Made by a program: the position numbers and the translations under genes. From Segetibacter koreensis DSM 18137 (GTDB taxonomy: Bacteria; Bacteroidota; Bacteroidia; Chitinophagales; Chitinophagaceae), in NCBI RefSeq assembly GCF_000374045.1, contig NZ_KB893315.1:224748-270841 (forward strand): 46,094 nucleotides of DNA, given 5' to 3'. Shown here one piece after another: positions 35,101 to 43,882 of the stretch. The notes beneath the pieces were generated by a model that made no database searches, was not told the DNA's origin, and was given only the letters and a program-made list of their open reading frames with translations. Position 1 is the first letter of the stretch. Each line of letters starts with the position of its first letter.

Positions 35101-35847
35101 TTACGATTTTTTCATACCGGGATACTTCATATCCAGTTTTTTCAAAGTATTTAATAAGGTAGTTGCAATTACATATTCCTTATACCAGTTTTGGTCTGAA
35201 GGAACAATTGTCCATGGAACATGATCGCATTTTTCAAAACAATCTTCATAAGCTTTCATATAATCGTCCCAAAGCTCAGATTCTAAAAAATCGTTAGCAT
35301 TATATTTCCATTGTTTTTTCTCATCCGAAATTCTTTCCTGCAAACGTTGAAGCTGTTCTTCTTTTGATACGTGTAAATAAAACTTTAGCACCTCCGTTTT
35401 ATTATGCTCGCAAAGTAATTTTTCAAAATGATTAATTGCTTCCATTCTTTTATAAGCAGTCTCGTCATCAATCATTTTATGTACACGTGTTACCAATACG
35501 TCTTCGTAATGCGACCGGTTAAAGACTTGTATTGAACCTTTTACAGGAGCATGCTGGTGAATTCTCCATAAAAAATCATGAGCAAGTTCTTCTGGCGTAG
35601 GCGCTTTAAATGACGCAACAGCGACGCCCTGAGGATTTAAAGTACCGAAGATATTTTTAATAGCTCCGTCTTTCCCACTTGCATCCATTCCCTGTATGAC
35701 GACCAACACAGAATGTTTACCTTCGGCAAATAAAAGATTTTGAAGTACATTCAGCTCCTCTATTATAGATACTAACTTTTCTTTTACGCTAATTTTATCA
35801 AGCTCTTTTGGAGCTTTGGTTGAAATTTTGGAAAGATTGATTGACAT
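35101..35847 (-). CDS. ppk2: Polyphosphate kinase 2 family protein
   Basis: The 248-residue enzyme is a single PPK2 domain: VLVVIQGMDASGKDGAIKNIFG (Walker A within residues 53-61), the lid and FNRSHYEDVLVTRVHK (Walker B-like, around 109-124), and KFYLHVSKEEQLQRLQERI. PPK2 enzymes use polyphosphate to phosphorylate nucleoside mono- or diphosphates. The one-domain form and Bacteroidota origin make AMP/ADP phosphorylation (class III type) plausible, but class cannot be fixed by eye. It starts 7 bp after the DUF423 stop in the aroK-DUF423-ppk2 row. Confidence 0.92.
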   Translation of the reverse strand: MSINLSKISTKAPKELDKISVKEKLVSIIEELNVLQNLLFAEGKHSVLVVIQGMDASGKDGAIKNIFGTLNPQGVAVASFKAPTPEELAHDFLWRIHQHAPVKGSIQVFNRSHYEDVLVTRVHKMIDDETAYKRMEAINHFEKLLCEHNKTEVLKFYLHVSKEEQLQRLQERISDEKKQWKYNANDFLESELWDDYMKAYEDCFEKCDHVPWTIVPSDQNWYKEYVIATTLLNTLKKLDMKYPGMKKS

Positions 35848-35854
35848 AACGCTT

Positions 35855-36250
35855 TTATATTACTGCTGTTTTATATAACCCGACAAACATACAAACCCAA
35901 CCAGCTATAAAAGCCAGCCCGCCAAAAGGAGTAATTATTCCTACCCAGTCAAGGCCTTCCTTTGAAGAAGCTTTTAACCAGGTAAGCATATATAACGAAC
36001 CGCTAAAAAGTATAATGCCGATAATAAACAGATTTCCTGCCCAAAGCATCCATTTATTTGAAAAGTCGCGATAGAGAATACCAATAACAGCCAAAGCAAA
36101 TACATGATAAAACTGGTATCGGACTCCTGTTTCGAAAATGTTTACTACCGCTTCAGGTACAATACGCTTAAGAGCATGCGCACCAAAAGCACCTAATGCT
36201 ACTGCCAAAGCCCCCATCACCGCTGCCAACTGTAAAAAAAATTTATGCAT
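35855..36250 (-). CDS. DUF423 family small membrane protein
   Basis: The 131-residue protein has four hydrophobic segments. The signature GALAVALGAFGAHALKRIVP at the start, ETGVRYQFYHVFALAVIGIL in the middle and TPFGGLAFIAGWVCMFVGLY at the end define DUF423 (YgdD-like). No activity is known. Its ATG lies within the end of aroK (8-bp overlap), a sign of translational coupling. Confidence 0.93.
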   Translation of the reverse strand: MHKFFLQLAAVMGALAVALGAFGAHALKRIVPEAVVNIFETGVRYQFYHVFALAVIGILYRDFSNKWMLWAGNLFIIGIILFSGSLYMLTWLKASSKEGLDWVGIITPFGGLAFIAGWVCMFVGLYKTAVI

Positions 36251-36821
36251 ACTCCTTTAAGATTTTTTTAAAAAAATTTTCATTTAAATTATCGCTACTG
36301 AGCCGGTATGTTGCCTGGCTATAGAACGGTTCTCTTTCCTGCAATTTATTATTCAGAAAGTCTTTCAAACCTGTATCGTCTAAATGCTTAATTAACGGAC
36401 GATGTTTTTTTTCTTTTACCAATCTTTCAACCAGGGTGTCTACAGGTTCATCAAGCCATAAAGTTATTCCATGCTTATTCATCCATTTCATATTATCGTG
36501 ATAACACGCAGTACCTCCGCCACAGGACAAAATAAACTGTTTTTTTTCTGCAAATAAACGCAGCATTTTTGCTTCGGCCTTTCTGAAATATTCTTCGCCA
36601 TCTTCTTCAAATATTTCTGAAACTGTTCTTTCTTCCATCATTTCAACTAACACATCCAGGTCATAAGCAGGAATTTTTAATCTCTTTTTAAGCTTTTCTG
36701 CCCAGTAAGATTTGCCTGAGCCCATCATTCCTATTAAGAATATCTTATGCGGAGATGAATCAATCTGAGAATTTGCAGACGAATTTTCACTGTCTTTTTT
36801 AATAATTGTATTACCAGCCAT
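36243..36821 (-). CDS. aroK: Shikimate kinase
   Basis: The 192-residue protein phosphorylates shikimate with ATP in aromatic amino-acid synthesis. It has the P-loop GMMGSGKS at 31-38, DLDVLVEMM (shikimate-binding DxD), the FRKAEAKML arginine, the CGGGTACY glycine triplet and KKHRPLI in the lid. The first 23 residues before the core are polar and unusual for AroK; a shorter start is possible but there is no ATG before HKIFLIG, so I kept the ATG at 36821. Not clustered with other aro genes. Confidence 0.92.
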   Translation of the reverse strand: MAGNTIIKKDSENSSANSQIDSSPHKIFLIGMMGSGKSYWAEKLKKRLKIPAYDLDVLVEMMEERTVSEIFEEDGEEYFRKAEAKMLRLFAEKKQFILSCGGGTACYHDNMKWMNKHGITLWLDEPVDTLVERLVKEKKHRPLIKHLDDTGLKDFLNNKLQEREPFYSQATYRLSSDNLNENFFKKILKEYA

Positions 36822-37017
36822 TTTTAAGGTTTTGAAGATGAACTATTTCCCCCTTTACTTAAATAAAAAATTTAATCTGAAGTAAAAGTTTCAAGGTGCG
36901 TAGTTTTTAGAATACCGATATTATCTTGTCTACATCATATATGTAGGCGATGCAAGATAAAGAAATTGAGATTTTTCTTATCTGCACATTTTAGTTACCG
37001 ATCGAAGCAGTTTCACA

Positions 37018-38202
37018 TTACTTAAAGGCATTAAAACCTGTTACATCCATTCCTGTAATTAATAAATGAATATCGTGCGTTCCTTCGTAAGTAATAACAC
37101 TTTCCAGGTTCATCATATGGCGCATAATGCTATATTCACCGGTTATTCCCATTGCACCCAATATTTGGCGGGCATCTCGCGCTATGTTAGTTGCTATTTC
37201 ACAACTATTCCTTTTCGCCATTGATATTTGTGCCGGTGTTGCACGCCCTTCATTCATTAAAACACCTAATCTCCACACTAATAACTGGGCTTTGGTTATT
37301 TCGGTTATCATTTCAGCCAACTTCTTCTGTTGCAATTGAAAACCGCCTATAGGTCGGTCAAACTGTACACGCTCTTTGCTATATTGCAAAGCTGTATCAT
37401 AGCAGTCCATTGCAGCACCTAGGGCGCCCCACGAAATACCATAACGGGCTTTACTTAAGCAAGCCAAGGGACCTTTTAATCCTTTAACGGTTGGAAAAAT
37501 ATTTTCTTTAGGAACTTTCACATTATCAAAAACAAGTTCGCCTGTTGCACTTGCACGAAGACTCCACTTTCCATGCGTCGCCGGAGTTGTAAAACCTTCC
37601 ATTCCGCGCTCAACAATTACACCTTGTATTTCGTTATTTTCATTTTTAGCCCATACAACTGCTACCTGCGCAAAGGGAGCATTGCTAATCCACATTTTAG
37701 AGCCGTTTAAAATGACGTGATCACCGGCATCTTTAAAGTTTGTAAGCATGCCTGCAGGATTGCTGCCAAAGTCAGGCTCAGTTAATCCAAAGCAACCTAA
37801 CCATTCGCCGCTTGCAAGCTTTGGCAAATATTTCTGCCGCTGATCTTCGCTTCCGTAAGCATGTATCGGGTACATAACCAGTGAGCCCTGCACAGATGCA
37901 GTAGACCTCACGCCGCTATCGCCCCGCTCCAGCTCCTGCATCATTAATCCATAACTTATATAGTCCATTCCTCCACCACCGTACTCGGTAGGAATGGTAG
38001 GCCCAAAACAACCCATATCCCCCAATTGTTTTACTATTTGTTTGGGAAATTCGGCACGTTGTGCATAATCCTCAATTATGGGCGATATCTCCTTTTTCAC
38101 ATAATTACGAACCGTTTCACGCACCAATTTCTGCTCTTCTGTTAGCAACTCATCTAACAAAAAATAGTCAGGTGATTGAAAAGCATCAGTTTTAGCAGCC
38201 AT
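37018..38202 (-). CDS. gcdH: Glutaryl-CoA dehydrogenase-type acyl-CoA dehydrogenase
   Basis: The 394-residue protein follows the acyl-CoA dehydrogenase order: N-terminal helical domain (LLTEEQKLVRETVRNYVKKEI), the FAD contact GCFGLTEPDFGSNP, the middle beta domain WISNAPFAQVAVVWAKNE and the C-terminal helical domain. RSTASVQGSLVMYPI and the final TYEGTHDIHLLITGMDVTG are characteristic of glutaryl-CoA dehydrogenase, with catalytic Glu373. It oxidises and decarboxylates glutaryl-CoA to crotonyl-CoA in lysine and tryptophan breakdown. No electron-transfer flavoprotein gene is adjacent. Confidence 0.93.
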   Translation of the reverse strand: MAAKTDAFQSPDYFLLDELLTEEQKLVRETVRNYVKKEISPIIEDYAQRAEFPKQIVKQLGDMGCFGPTIPTEYGGGGMDYISYGLMMQELERGDSGVRSTASVQGSLVMYPIHAYGSEDQRQKYLPKLASGEWLGCFGLTEPDFGSNPAGMLTNFKDAGDHVILNGSKMWISNAPFAQVAVVWAKNENNEIQGVIVERGMEGFTTPATHGKWSLRASATGELVFDNVKVPKENIFPTVKGLKGPLACLSKARYGISWGALGAAMDCYDTALQYSKERVQFDRPIGGFQLQQKKLAEMITEITKAQLLVWRLGVLMNEGRATPAQISMAKRNSCEIATNIARDARQILGAMGITGEYSIMRHMMNLESVITYEGTHDIHLLITGMDVTGFNAFK

Positions 38203-38258
38203 GTAATATAATTTATAGTTTTTATCTTGTACTTAGCTAACTCGTACTATTAAAACCT

Positions 38259-38387
38259 GTTGCGTTGCACTCTTTTACCCTATATCATCAACTAACAAAG
38301 AAAAAGATTTCAATTAAATCAATTCGAATTTATACAGGCTAAAAGCTGAATAGGATTGCACAAAGATGAACGAAATGCGACGCAACG
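38259..38387. repeat. Inverted pair (copies B and C) of the dispersed GTTGCGTCGCA motif
   Basis: GTTGCGTTGCACTCTTTTAC at 38259-38278 is followed after about 90 bp by the inverted copy TGCGACGCAACGATG at 38376-38390. The two arms match at 10 of 11 core bases. The whole lies in the gap between gcdH and the Nudix gene, outside any coding frame. Confidence 0.55.
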
Positions 38388-38428
38388 ATGTTTAAAAGCA
38401 GCACAACAGCTTGTCCCAAAAAATTAAC

Positions 38429-39052
38429 CTAGTCCACGTACACTTCCATATCTTCGGAGACAACCTTATTAAACAAAAGCTCCAATTGCTTTTTTAAAAT
38501 TCTGTCTTCAGAAAGTTCCGGAAGATTTTCTATATCGAAATATTGAACATCCAAAACATCAAATCCTCTGGTAACTTCAGTAGAAATAATTTTACAATGA
38601 AAAACCATTTTATATACATAAAAAGATTGTGGAGGATGCGGATGCATTCTTTTATCAAAAATGGCTAACAGTTTTTTAGCCGTTACATCAAGTCCTGTTT
38701 CTTCTTTAAATTCTTTTATAACTGTTTCTTTTGGACTGTAGCCAATGTCTCCCCAGCCTCCGGGTAATGACCATTTGCCATCGACCCTTTCCTTTACAAG
38801 TAATATTTTATTATCATCAGACATCGCTAGCCCGCGTATATCCACTTTTGCTGTCGGATAATCTTTTTCCGGCGGCAAAAGAAACTTCAAATTCTGTATG
38901 CTTAAACCGCTGAATGTATTAAGAAGCCTAAAACTTATTTCCTGTAATTCTTTGTACCGTTCCTGATCATATTCGTTTTTACTGAAAATGAGACCAGTAT
39001 CGGCAATTGACTTTAGCCTTTTTATTTCATTTAAGAAATCTATGTTCAACAT
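38429..39052 (-). CDS. Nudix hydrolase with N-terminal Nudix_N domain
   Basis: The 207-residue protein has a helical N-terminal domain of about 60 residues (NEIKRLKSIADTGLIFSKNEYDQERYKELQEI), known from ADP-ribose/NDP-X hydrolases of the Nudix_N_2 group, then a Nudix domain from KVDIRGLAMSDDNKILLVKERVDGKW. The box is GGWGDIGYSPKETVIKEFKEETGL: the EFKEETGL metal core is intact, lysine replaces the usual arginine, and tyrosine the first glutamate, which is common in this subgroup. It probably hydrolyses a nucleotide-sugar or similar compound. It stands alone. Confidence 0.88.
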   Translation of the reverse strand: MLNIDFLNEIKRLKSIADTGLIFSKNEYDQERYKELQEISFRLLNTFSGLSIQNLKFLLPPEKDYPTAKVDIRGLAMSDDNKILLVKERVDGKWSLPGGWGDIGYSPKETVIKEFKEETGLDVTAKKLLAIFDKRMHPHPPQSFYVYKMVFHCKIISTEVTRGFDVLDVQYFDIENLPELSEDRILKKQLELLFNKVVSEDMEVYVD

Positions 39053-39250
39053 ACAAACTTTTAGTTTATTAAAGATATGTACGCGGTAACACTTTTACAA
39101 TTGTTGCAGCAATAAACATGGCAGGTACAGTTGTCATTATTGCTTAAAGAAATGTGTAGTGCGAATTTGATATTAAACTTTTTTGCTGACAAATCGAAAA
39201 AAAAGGGAAGAAAAGATTTAGTTCAGAATATATTTAGAACATTTTCCCAA

Positions 39251-40069
39251 TTACGAAATATACTCTTTCATTTCACCTGCATATTCTTTAGCAACAAGTT
39301 TTGCTTCTTCGGCAAAATTTTCATTACTGCTTGCATAAATAATAGCCCGGCTTGCATTTACCAAAATACCTCCGTCATCATTTAATCCAGCGGCCGAAAC
39401 TTCTTTTAAACTTCCACCCTGTGCTCCCACGCCTGGCACAAGGAAAAAATGCGCAGGATAGGTCTTTCGAATTTCTTCAAGTTGCTCTGGCTTTGTAGCA
39501 CCGACAACAAACATCAGGTTATCTGGCGTACCCCATTCTGAAACTTTTTGCATGACTTTTTCATACAAAAATTGTTTCTGATTATTTGCTGTTGAAATCG
39601 TTAACTGTTCAAAATCAGCAGCACCTTTATTAGAAGTAAGACCGAGGACAATCGTCCATTTGTCTTTATATTCAAGAAACGGCCGAAGGCTATCTTCACC
39701 CATATAAGGAGCAACGGTTACAGCATCAAACCGGTATGCTTCGAAAAAAGTTTTTGCGTATTGAGCAGAGGTATTGCCTATGTCGCCCCGCTTTGCGTCA
39801 GCTATTTTAAAATGCGTTGCAGGAATATAATTTACCGTTTGTTCCAAAGCTTCCCAGCCTCTGATGCCCATTGATTCATAAAAAGCAGTATTGATTTTGT
39901 AGCTTACACAATAATCTTTTGTAGAATCAATTATTGCTTTATTAAATTCAAAAACAGCATTTGAATGGGACCGTAAATGCTGCGGAATTTTCGTGATATC
40001 AGTATCCAACCCTACACATAAATAATTCTTTTTTTCTTTTATTTGCCTTACTAATTCTAGTCTGTTCAT
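39251..40069 (-). CDS. pyrF: Orotidine 5'-phosphate decarboxylase (type 2)
   Basis: The 272-residue enzyme makes UMP from OMP in pyrimidine synthesis. It has the early CVGLDTDITKIP motif, AFYESMGIRGWEAL, and the catalytic FKIADAKRGDIGNTSAQYAKTFF (D-A-K-x-x-D). VAPYMGEDSL and VVGATKPEQL follow, with LVPGVGAQGG near the phosphate site. The length fits type 2 (about 270 residues), not the shorter E. coli form. It starts 10 bp after the stop of the GDPD gene. Confidence 0.95.
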   Translation of the reverse strand: MNRLELVRQIKEKKNYLCVGLDTDITKIPQHLRSHSNAVFEFNKAIIDSTKDYCVSYKINTAFYESMGIRGWEALEQTVNYIPATHFKIADAKRGDIGNTSAQYAKTFFEAYRFDAVTVAPYMGEDSLRPFLEYKDKWTIVLGLTSNKGAADFEQLTISTANNQKQFLYEKVMQKVSEWGTPDNLMFVVGATKPEQLEEIRKTYPAHFFLVPGVGAQGGSLKEVSAAGLNDDGGILVNASRAIIYASSNENFAEEAKLVAKEYAGEMKEYIS

Positions 40070-40079
40070 GTGGTATGTT

Positions 40080-40964
40080 TTAAAATAACAGGTTGGGATA
40101 ATCAGTAATTATTCCATCCACGCCCATCTCTTTTAGTTCTTTCATTTTCGAAACTTCATTTACAGTCCATGGAATTACTTTCATTTCCATCTGCTTACAT
40201 TCTTTTATTAATGATGGATTTACCAAAGAATATTCAGGACTATAAATGGTTGGTGTAAATCCCAATTTCGCTACATGCTCTTGTAAACTGCCTGCACCTT
40301 CGACTAACAAAACAGTTTTTATTGCAGGATAATTTTTATGCAGATATTGAAGTGTGCGAACATCAAAAGATTGAATGATCGTTCTTGCTTCAATTTTTTT
40401 GTCTTTTATTACCTGCATTATCAATTCAACAAATTTTGCTGGCGCAGGATGATTAATGTTATCAGTTGCAACTTGCGATTTTGTTTCAATATTATAGAAC
40501 CGGGCGGGAAGTTTTTTTGCAGCTACGTATGCCTCAACGCTATCAATTACATCAGCTAATCTTGGTTTAGTTGCTTTAATTCTTTTTTGTTGGGGAAACG
40601 CTGGATTCCCCCTCATTCCTACATCAAAATGACTCACCTCTTCATAAGTCATCTGGTACAACTTCAATTGTTTCTCCTCACTTTCTTTGACATAACTGCC
40701 GTCAGGTTTTGTAGTTATCTGGTGGTTGAAAAAGGGATCATGACTTAAAATAACCTGACTGTCTTTGGTAATAATAGCATCCATCTCCAGCGTAGAAACA
40801 CCAAGGTCAACAGCATGTAACATTGCAGGAATAGTGTTTTCAGGCATTAAACCACGGCAACCACGATGACCTTCCAAATCAAAAGACATAGGTTGAGCAG
40901 ATTTCTTTGTGAGTATACAGCCTGTCATTAAAAACAATAAACATAAAACCAGGAGATTTTTCAT
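40080..40964 (-). CDS. Glycerophosphodiester phosphodiesterase lipoprotein
   Basis: The 294-residue protein starts with a lipoprotein signal (LMTGC, cysteine at residue 16). The GDPD domain has the first catalytic histidine in EGHRGCRGLMPENTIPAMLHAVDLGVSTLEMDA (metal ligands in ENT and EMD) and the second in VILSHDPFFN. Later IIQSFDVRTLQYLHKNYP and WTVNEVSKMKELKEMGVDGIITDYP are standard. It hydrolyses glycerophosphodiesters to glycerol-3-phosphate and an alcohol at the envelope. It is followed closely by pyrF, presumably one transcript. Confidence 0.93.
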   Translation of the reverse strand: MKNLLVLCLLFLMTGCILTKKSAQPMSFDLEGHRGCRGLMPENTIPAMLHAVDLGVSTLEMDAIITKDSQVILSHDPFFNHQITTKPDGSYVKESEEKQLKLYQMTYEEVSHFDVGMRGNPAFPQQKRIKATKPRLADVIDSVEAYVAAKKLPARFYNIETKSQVATDNINHPAPAKFVELIMQVIKDKKIEARTIIQSFDVRTLQYLHKNYPAIKTVLLVEGAGSLQEHVAKLGFTPTIYSPEYSLVNPSLIKECKQMEMKVIPWTVNEVSKMKELKEMGVDGIITDYPNLLF

Positions 40965-41121
40965 TATTTTTTATTTCTCTACTTATAGTTGCTACTGATT
41001 GTATTTATGATTCGTAAAAGCGCCAAAAGAAATCATAATGTTTCTAATTGACACATCAACTAAATTTACAACTAAAAAAGTATCGTCAATTGCCACGATA
41101 TCTATAGTAATGTGCAATTAA

Positions 41122-42246
41122 CTACTCTCCCACTTTGCTCGCCATTCCCACCTCTTCCACAACCTCTGCCACTTCGGTGGCGCTCATATTTGCATTACGC
41201 ATACTTATACTTCTGGCTGCTGAAGCTGCAAATTCTTCAAAAGCGTTTTTGGTGATTTCATCATCGCCCATCATTACAGGAACACCCTGGTCGCCACCTT
41301 CCCTTATGCTTTGCACCAGAGGTATCTGTCCAAGAAAAGGAATGTCATATTCTTCAGCCAATCTTTTTCCGCCTTCTTTACCAAAGATATAATAACGGTT
41401 GTTGGGCAACTCTGCCGGAGTGAAATAGCTCATGTTTTCAATTAAACCAATAATAGGCACTTTAATTTGCGCCTGCCCAAACATGGCAATAGCTTTTTTT
41501 GCGTCAGCCAAAGCAACTTCCTGCGGAGTCGTTACTACGACCACCCCTGTTACAGGTACGGTTTGAACTAAAGTAAGGTGAATATCGCCCGTGCCAGGTG
41601 GCATATCTATAACAAGGTAATCAAGCTCGTCCCACATGACATCAGTAACAAATTGCTTTATAGCACTGCTTGCCATAGGTCCACGCCACACCACTGCATT
41701 TTTTTCATCTACCAGTAAACCTATGCTCAAAAGTTTGATACCATATCTTTCGAGAGGCAGTATCATTCCTTTGCCATTTACTTCCTGCATCATTGGCCGC
41801 TCACCACGCACACCAAACATTATCGGAACGCTTGGTCCGTAAATATCGGCATCCATCAGCCCCACCTTTGCCCCACCCTGGCTAAGCGCCAAAGCAAGGT
41901 TTGCTGCAACGGTACTTTTACCAACGCCACCTTTTCCGCTCACTACAGCAATAATATTTCTAACCTTTGGCAAAACAACGTCACCTTCTTTGCGCTTACT
42001 TGTTGTGTTGGATGTAAACTTTACGTTGACCGTTGCTTCTTTATTTACAAGTATTTTTACAGCATTTATACACGCATTTTTTATCATGTCTTTAAGCGGA
42101 CAAGCAGGTGTTGTAAGCACTACTGTAAAGGCTACATAATTACCGTCTATCTCAATATCCTTTACCATGTTCAGCGTTACCAAATCTTTCCCAAGGTCAG
42201 GTTCCTGCACGTTACTCAGCGCCTTCAATATATCGTTCTTTGTCAT
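41122..42246 (-). CDS. apbC: Mrp/ApbC-type iron-sulfur carrier ATPase
   Basis: I start at the ATG at 42246 (MTKNDILKAL), not 16 codons upstream, because a -7 promoter box lies at 42282-42289, inside the longer frame. Residues 1-75 form a MIP18/DUF59 domain (SNVQEPDLGKDLVTLNMV, TTPACPLKDMIKNAC). Residues 95-374 form the Mrp ATPase with deviant P-loop SGKGGVGKST (103-112), MDADIYGPSVP and DMPPGTGDIHLTL. Mrp proteins bind and hand over Fe-S clusters. The CxxC pair usually found after ENMSYF is missing here: the segment reads ENMSYFTPAELPNNRYYIFG. Confidence 0.9.
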   Translation of the reverse strand: MTKNDILKALSNVQEPDLGKDLVTLNMVKDIEIDGNYVAFTVVLTTPACPLKDMIKNACINAVKILVNKEATVNVKFTSNTTSKRKEGDVVLPKVRNIIAVVSGKGGVGKSTVAANLALALSQGGAKVGLMDADIYGPSVPIMFGVRGERPMMQEVNGKGMILPLERYGIKLLSIGLLVDEKNAVVWRGPMASSAIKQFVTDVMWDELDYLVIDMPPGTGDIHLTLVQTVPVTGVVVVTTPQEVALADAKKAIAMFGQAQIKVPIIGLIENMSYFTPAELPNNRYYIFGKEGGKRLAEEYDIPFLGQIPLVQSIREGGDQGVPVMMGDDEITKNAFEEFAASAARSISMRNANMSATEVAEVVEEVGMASKVGE

Positions 42247-42281
42247 GACAGAAGTTTTTGTTAAATAAGATTTTGAGGCTG

Positions 42282-42289
42282 CAAAGGTA
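42282..42289 (-). promoter_or_regulatory. Bacteroidota -7 promoter element for apbC
   Basis: The minus strand reads TACCTTTG, an exact TAnnTTTG match, 35 bp before the ATG at 42246; this helps decide that start. No clear TTG occurs at -33. Confidence 0.5.
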
Positions 42290-42391
42290 ACCATTGTGTA
42301 CCTTACTTTGTTTTAGTGATTTAGCTATATGTTAAGAAGGCGTTGAATAGATTTTTTATGTGCCACGCATTAGTATCTTTGATTAAACAGT

Positions 42392-42413
42392 CGTTGCGTC
42401 GCACTCTTGTGCT
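42392..42413 (+). repeat. Copy D of the dispersed intergenic motif
   Basis: Reads CGTTGCGTCGCACTCTTGTGCT, the most complete copy and the basis of the consensus. The inner TGCGTCGCA is itself an inverted repeat around one base. It lies 150 bp upstream of the apbC start. Confidence 0.55.
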
Positions 42414-42599
42414 ATCTGTTGTTTATTGATCTTTTTTAGCAAAGGCTTGAAGACAATAGAAATGAATGATAAAGTGTATGAAGTGCTTTGTCTTCCTTAC
42501 ATTGTTACTGAAATAAAGAACGAGAAGATATAGTAAGTGACAATATAACGAATTCGTCCTGGCTTCATGATAATGCTCTGAACATATAAAATACAAAAA

Positions 42600-42632
42600 C
42601 CGGTTAACCAAAAAGCTTTTTATTTTGACCGG
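42600..42632. other. Hairpin upstream of the carboxypeptidase-regulatory-like gene
   Basis: CCGGTTAA at 42600-42607 can pair with TTGACCGG at 42625-42632 (one G-T pair), with AAAAAGCTTTTT in between, itself self-complementary. It lies 45 bp before the ATG at 42678. It could be a leader structure or a stray terminator; I cannot decide. Confidence 0.4.
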
Positions 42633-42677
42633 ATTAATGCGTCAAAAAAAAAGAAGCAGACAAGTTGATAAGAATAC

Positions 42678-43316
42678 ATGCATAAAATTTTACGATATTT
42701 TGTCATATTAGCCTTTTTTCTTCCTTTCAAACTATCTGCACAGTTTGAGCGTGTACAGGATAGCGTTGTTCAATTATATGGTGTAGTAATGACTGCTGAC
42801 AGTCTCAGAGCTCTGCCGTCGGTCAGCGTGATAATAAAAGGAACCAACCGTGGCACGATGACTAATGACGACGGAGTATTTTCAATTGTAGTTCTAAAAA
42901 ACGATGAAGTTGAGTTTACAAGTGTTGGATTTAAGTCAAAAGTTATAAAAATACCTTCAAAGCTTGAAAGTAACCAATACAGCGTTGTACAACTTTTGGT
43001 GACTGATACCGCTTACCTCCCTGCAACTATATTAAAACCAAGGCCAACGCGGGCCCAATTTGAACGTGATTTTGTAAATACCCGCATACCTGATGACAAG
43101 TACGAAATAGCACGACAAAATAACGATGCGGCTAAAAGAAGAATATTAATGGCAAGCTTGCCTGCTGATGGAAGAGAAGCAACAAATTACCAATTAAGGC
43201 AAGGCGCAAGTAAAATGTACTATAATGGTCAAACCCCGCCAATGAATATCCTAAATCCTTTTGCCTGGTCAGAATTTATACAAGCCTGGAAACGTGGCGA
43301 TTTTAAGAGTAAGTAA
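42678..43316 (+). CDS. Secreted protein with carboxypeptidase-regulatory-like (CarboxypepD_reg) domain
   Basis: The 212-residue protein has a signal peptide (MHKILRYFVILAFFLPFKLSAQ). Residues about 30-110 form a CarboxypepD_reg-like Ig fold: LYGVVMTADSLRALPSVSVIIKGTNRGTMTNDDGVFSIVV, then EVEFTSVGFKSKVIKIP. The remaining 100 residues (FERDFVNTRIPDDKYEIARQNND, PMNILNPFAWSEFIQAWKRG) have no known motif. Such proteins are exported to the periplasm or outer membrane; no TonB-dependent barrel follows, so this is the stand-alone kind. Function unknown. Confidence 0.85.
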   Translation: MHKILRYFVILAFFLPFKLSAQFERVQDSVVQLYGVVMTADSLRALPSVSVIIKGTNRGTMTNDDGVFSIVVLKNDEVEFTSVGFKSKVIKIPSKLESNQYSVVQLLVTDTAYLPATILKPRPTRAQFERDFVNTRIPDDKYEIARQNNDAAKRRILMASLPADGREATNYQLRQGASKMYYNGQTPPMNILNPFAWSEFIQAWKRGDFKSK

Positions 43317-43882
43317 GAAGCCGAATTTTTTCTATTGATATAGAATTTGCTTCAAGAAAAAATAATCACGCAAACTTTTCTGATTTATTGAAACACTTCT
43401 GGCAAGTTATTAATCTTAATTCATTTCATTTTAGCATTCCTTTAAGAGAGTGAGGAAAATCTTGAATTTGATTAAAAAAGGTTTTAATGATTATTGTGGA
43501 AAATGTTGAACTATAATTATAAGAATTATAAACACTGATTGTATTAACCTTATCTATCACTTGTAGAAATCAGTTCTTTAAAAACAGGAAATTTTCAAAA
43601 ATTGTTTTAATTACATTTGAAATAATAAGACTTAGAAGAATTGATTTCCAATTAGCGTTTTTGGCAATTATTTCCGGAAATAGAGGATTGTAACTTCCAC
43701 CCTGAAATTGCTTCTTCCCTAATTATTTTCGCCATTTACAATTCTTAATACTTAAAGATGTACTTAACTTTCTGGACTCATCTTTAAATTTTCGTCGGGC
43801 GTTTTATAAAATAAAATAGGCCGCGCTGATAGCACGGCCCATTTTATTAATCAACAAATTTTTTGTCCTGGACTAGTAAATT
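43317..43882. other. 566-bp AT-rich intergenic region
   Basis: Lies between convergent genes. Apart from the terminator at 43811-43847 I see no coding frame with protein-like composition, no RNA gene and no repeat. Confidence 0.6.
43811..43847 (-). terminator. Terminator of the outer-membrane protein gene
   Basis: ATAAAAT plus GGCCG at 43811-43823 pair with CGGCC and ATTTTAT at 43835-43847 (one mismatch, loop extended by a GCT/AGC stem). Downstream on the minus strand a T-rich run follows (TTTTATAAAAC). Confidence 0.8.

Larger units (their letters stand above)
42247..42677. other. Intergenic region with promoter box, repeat motif and hairpin
   Basis: This 431-bp gap between apbC (minus) and the plus gene at 42678 holds the apbC promoter box, one copy of the dispersed GTTGCGTCGCACTCTTGT motif and a hairpin at 42600-42632. 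A 62-codon minus frame inside it has no protein-like features and I do not call it. Confidence 0.6.

Noticed and set aside
42423-42611. 62-codon minus frame in the gap upstream of the gene at 42678
   Set aside because: Composition is not protein-like, no ribosome-binding or promoter support, and it overlaps the hairpin at 42600.
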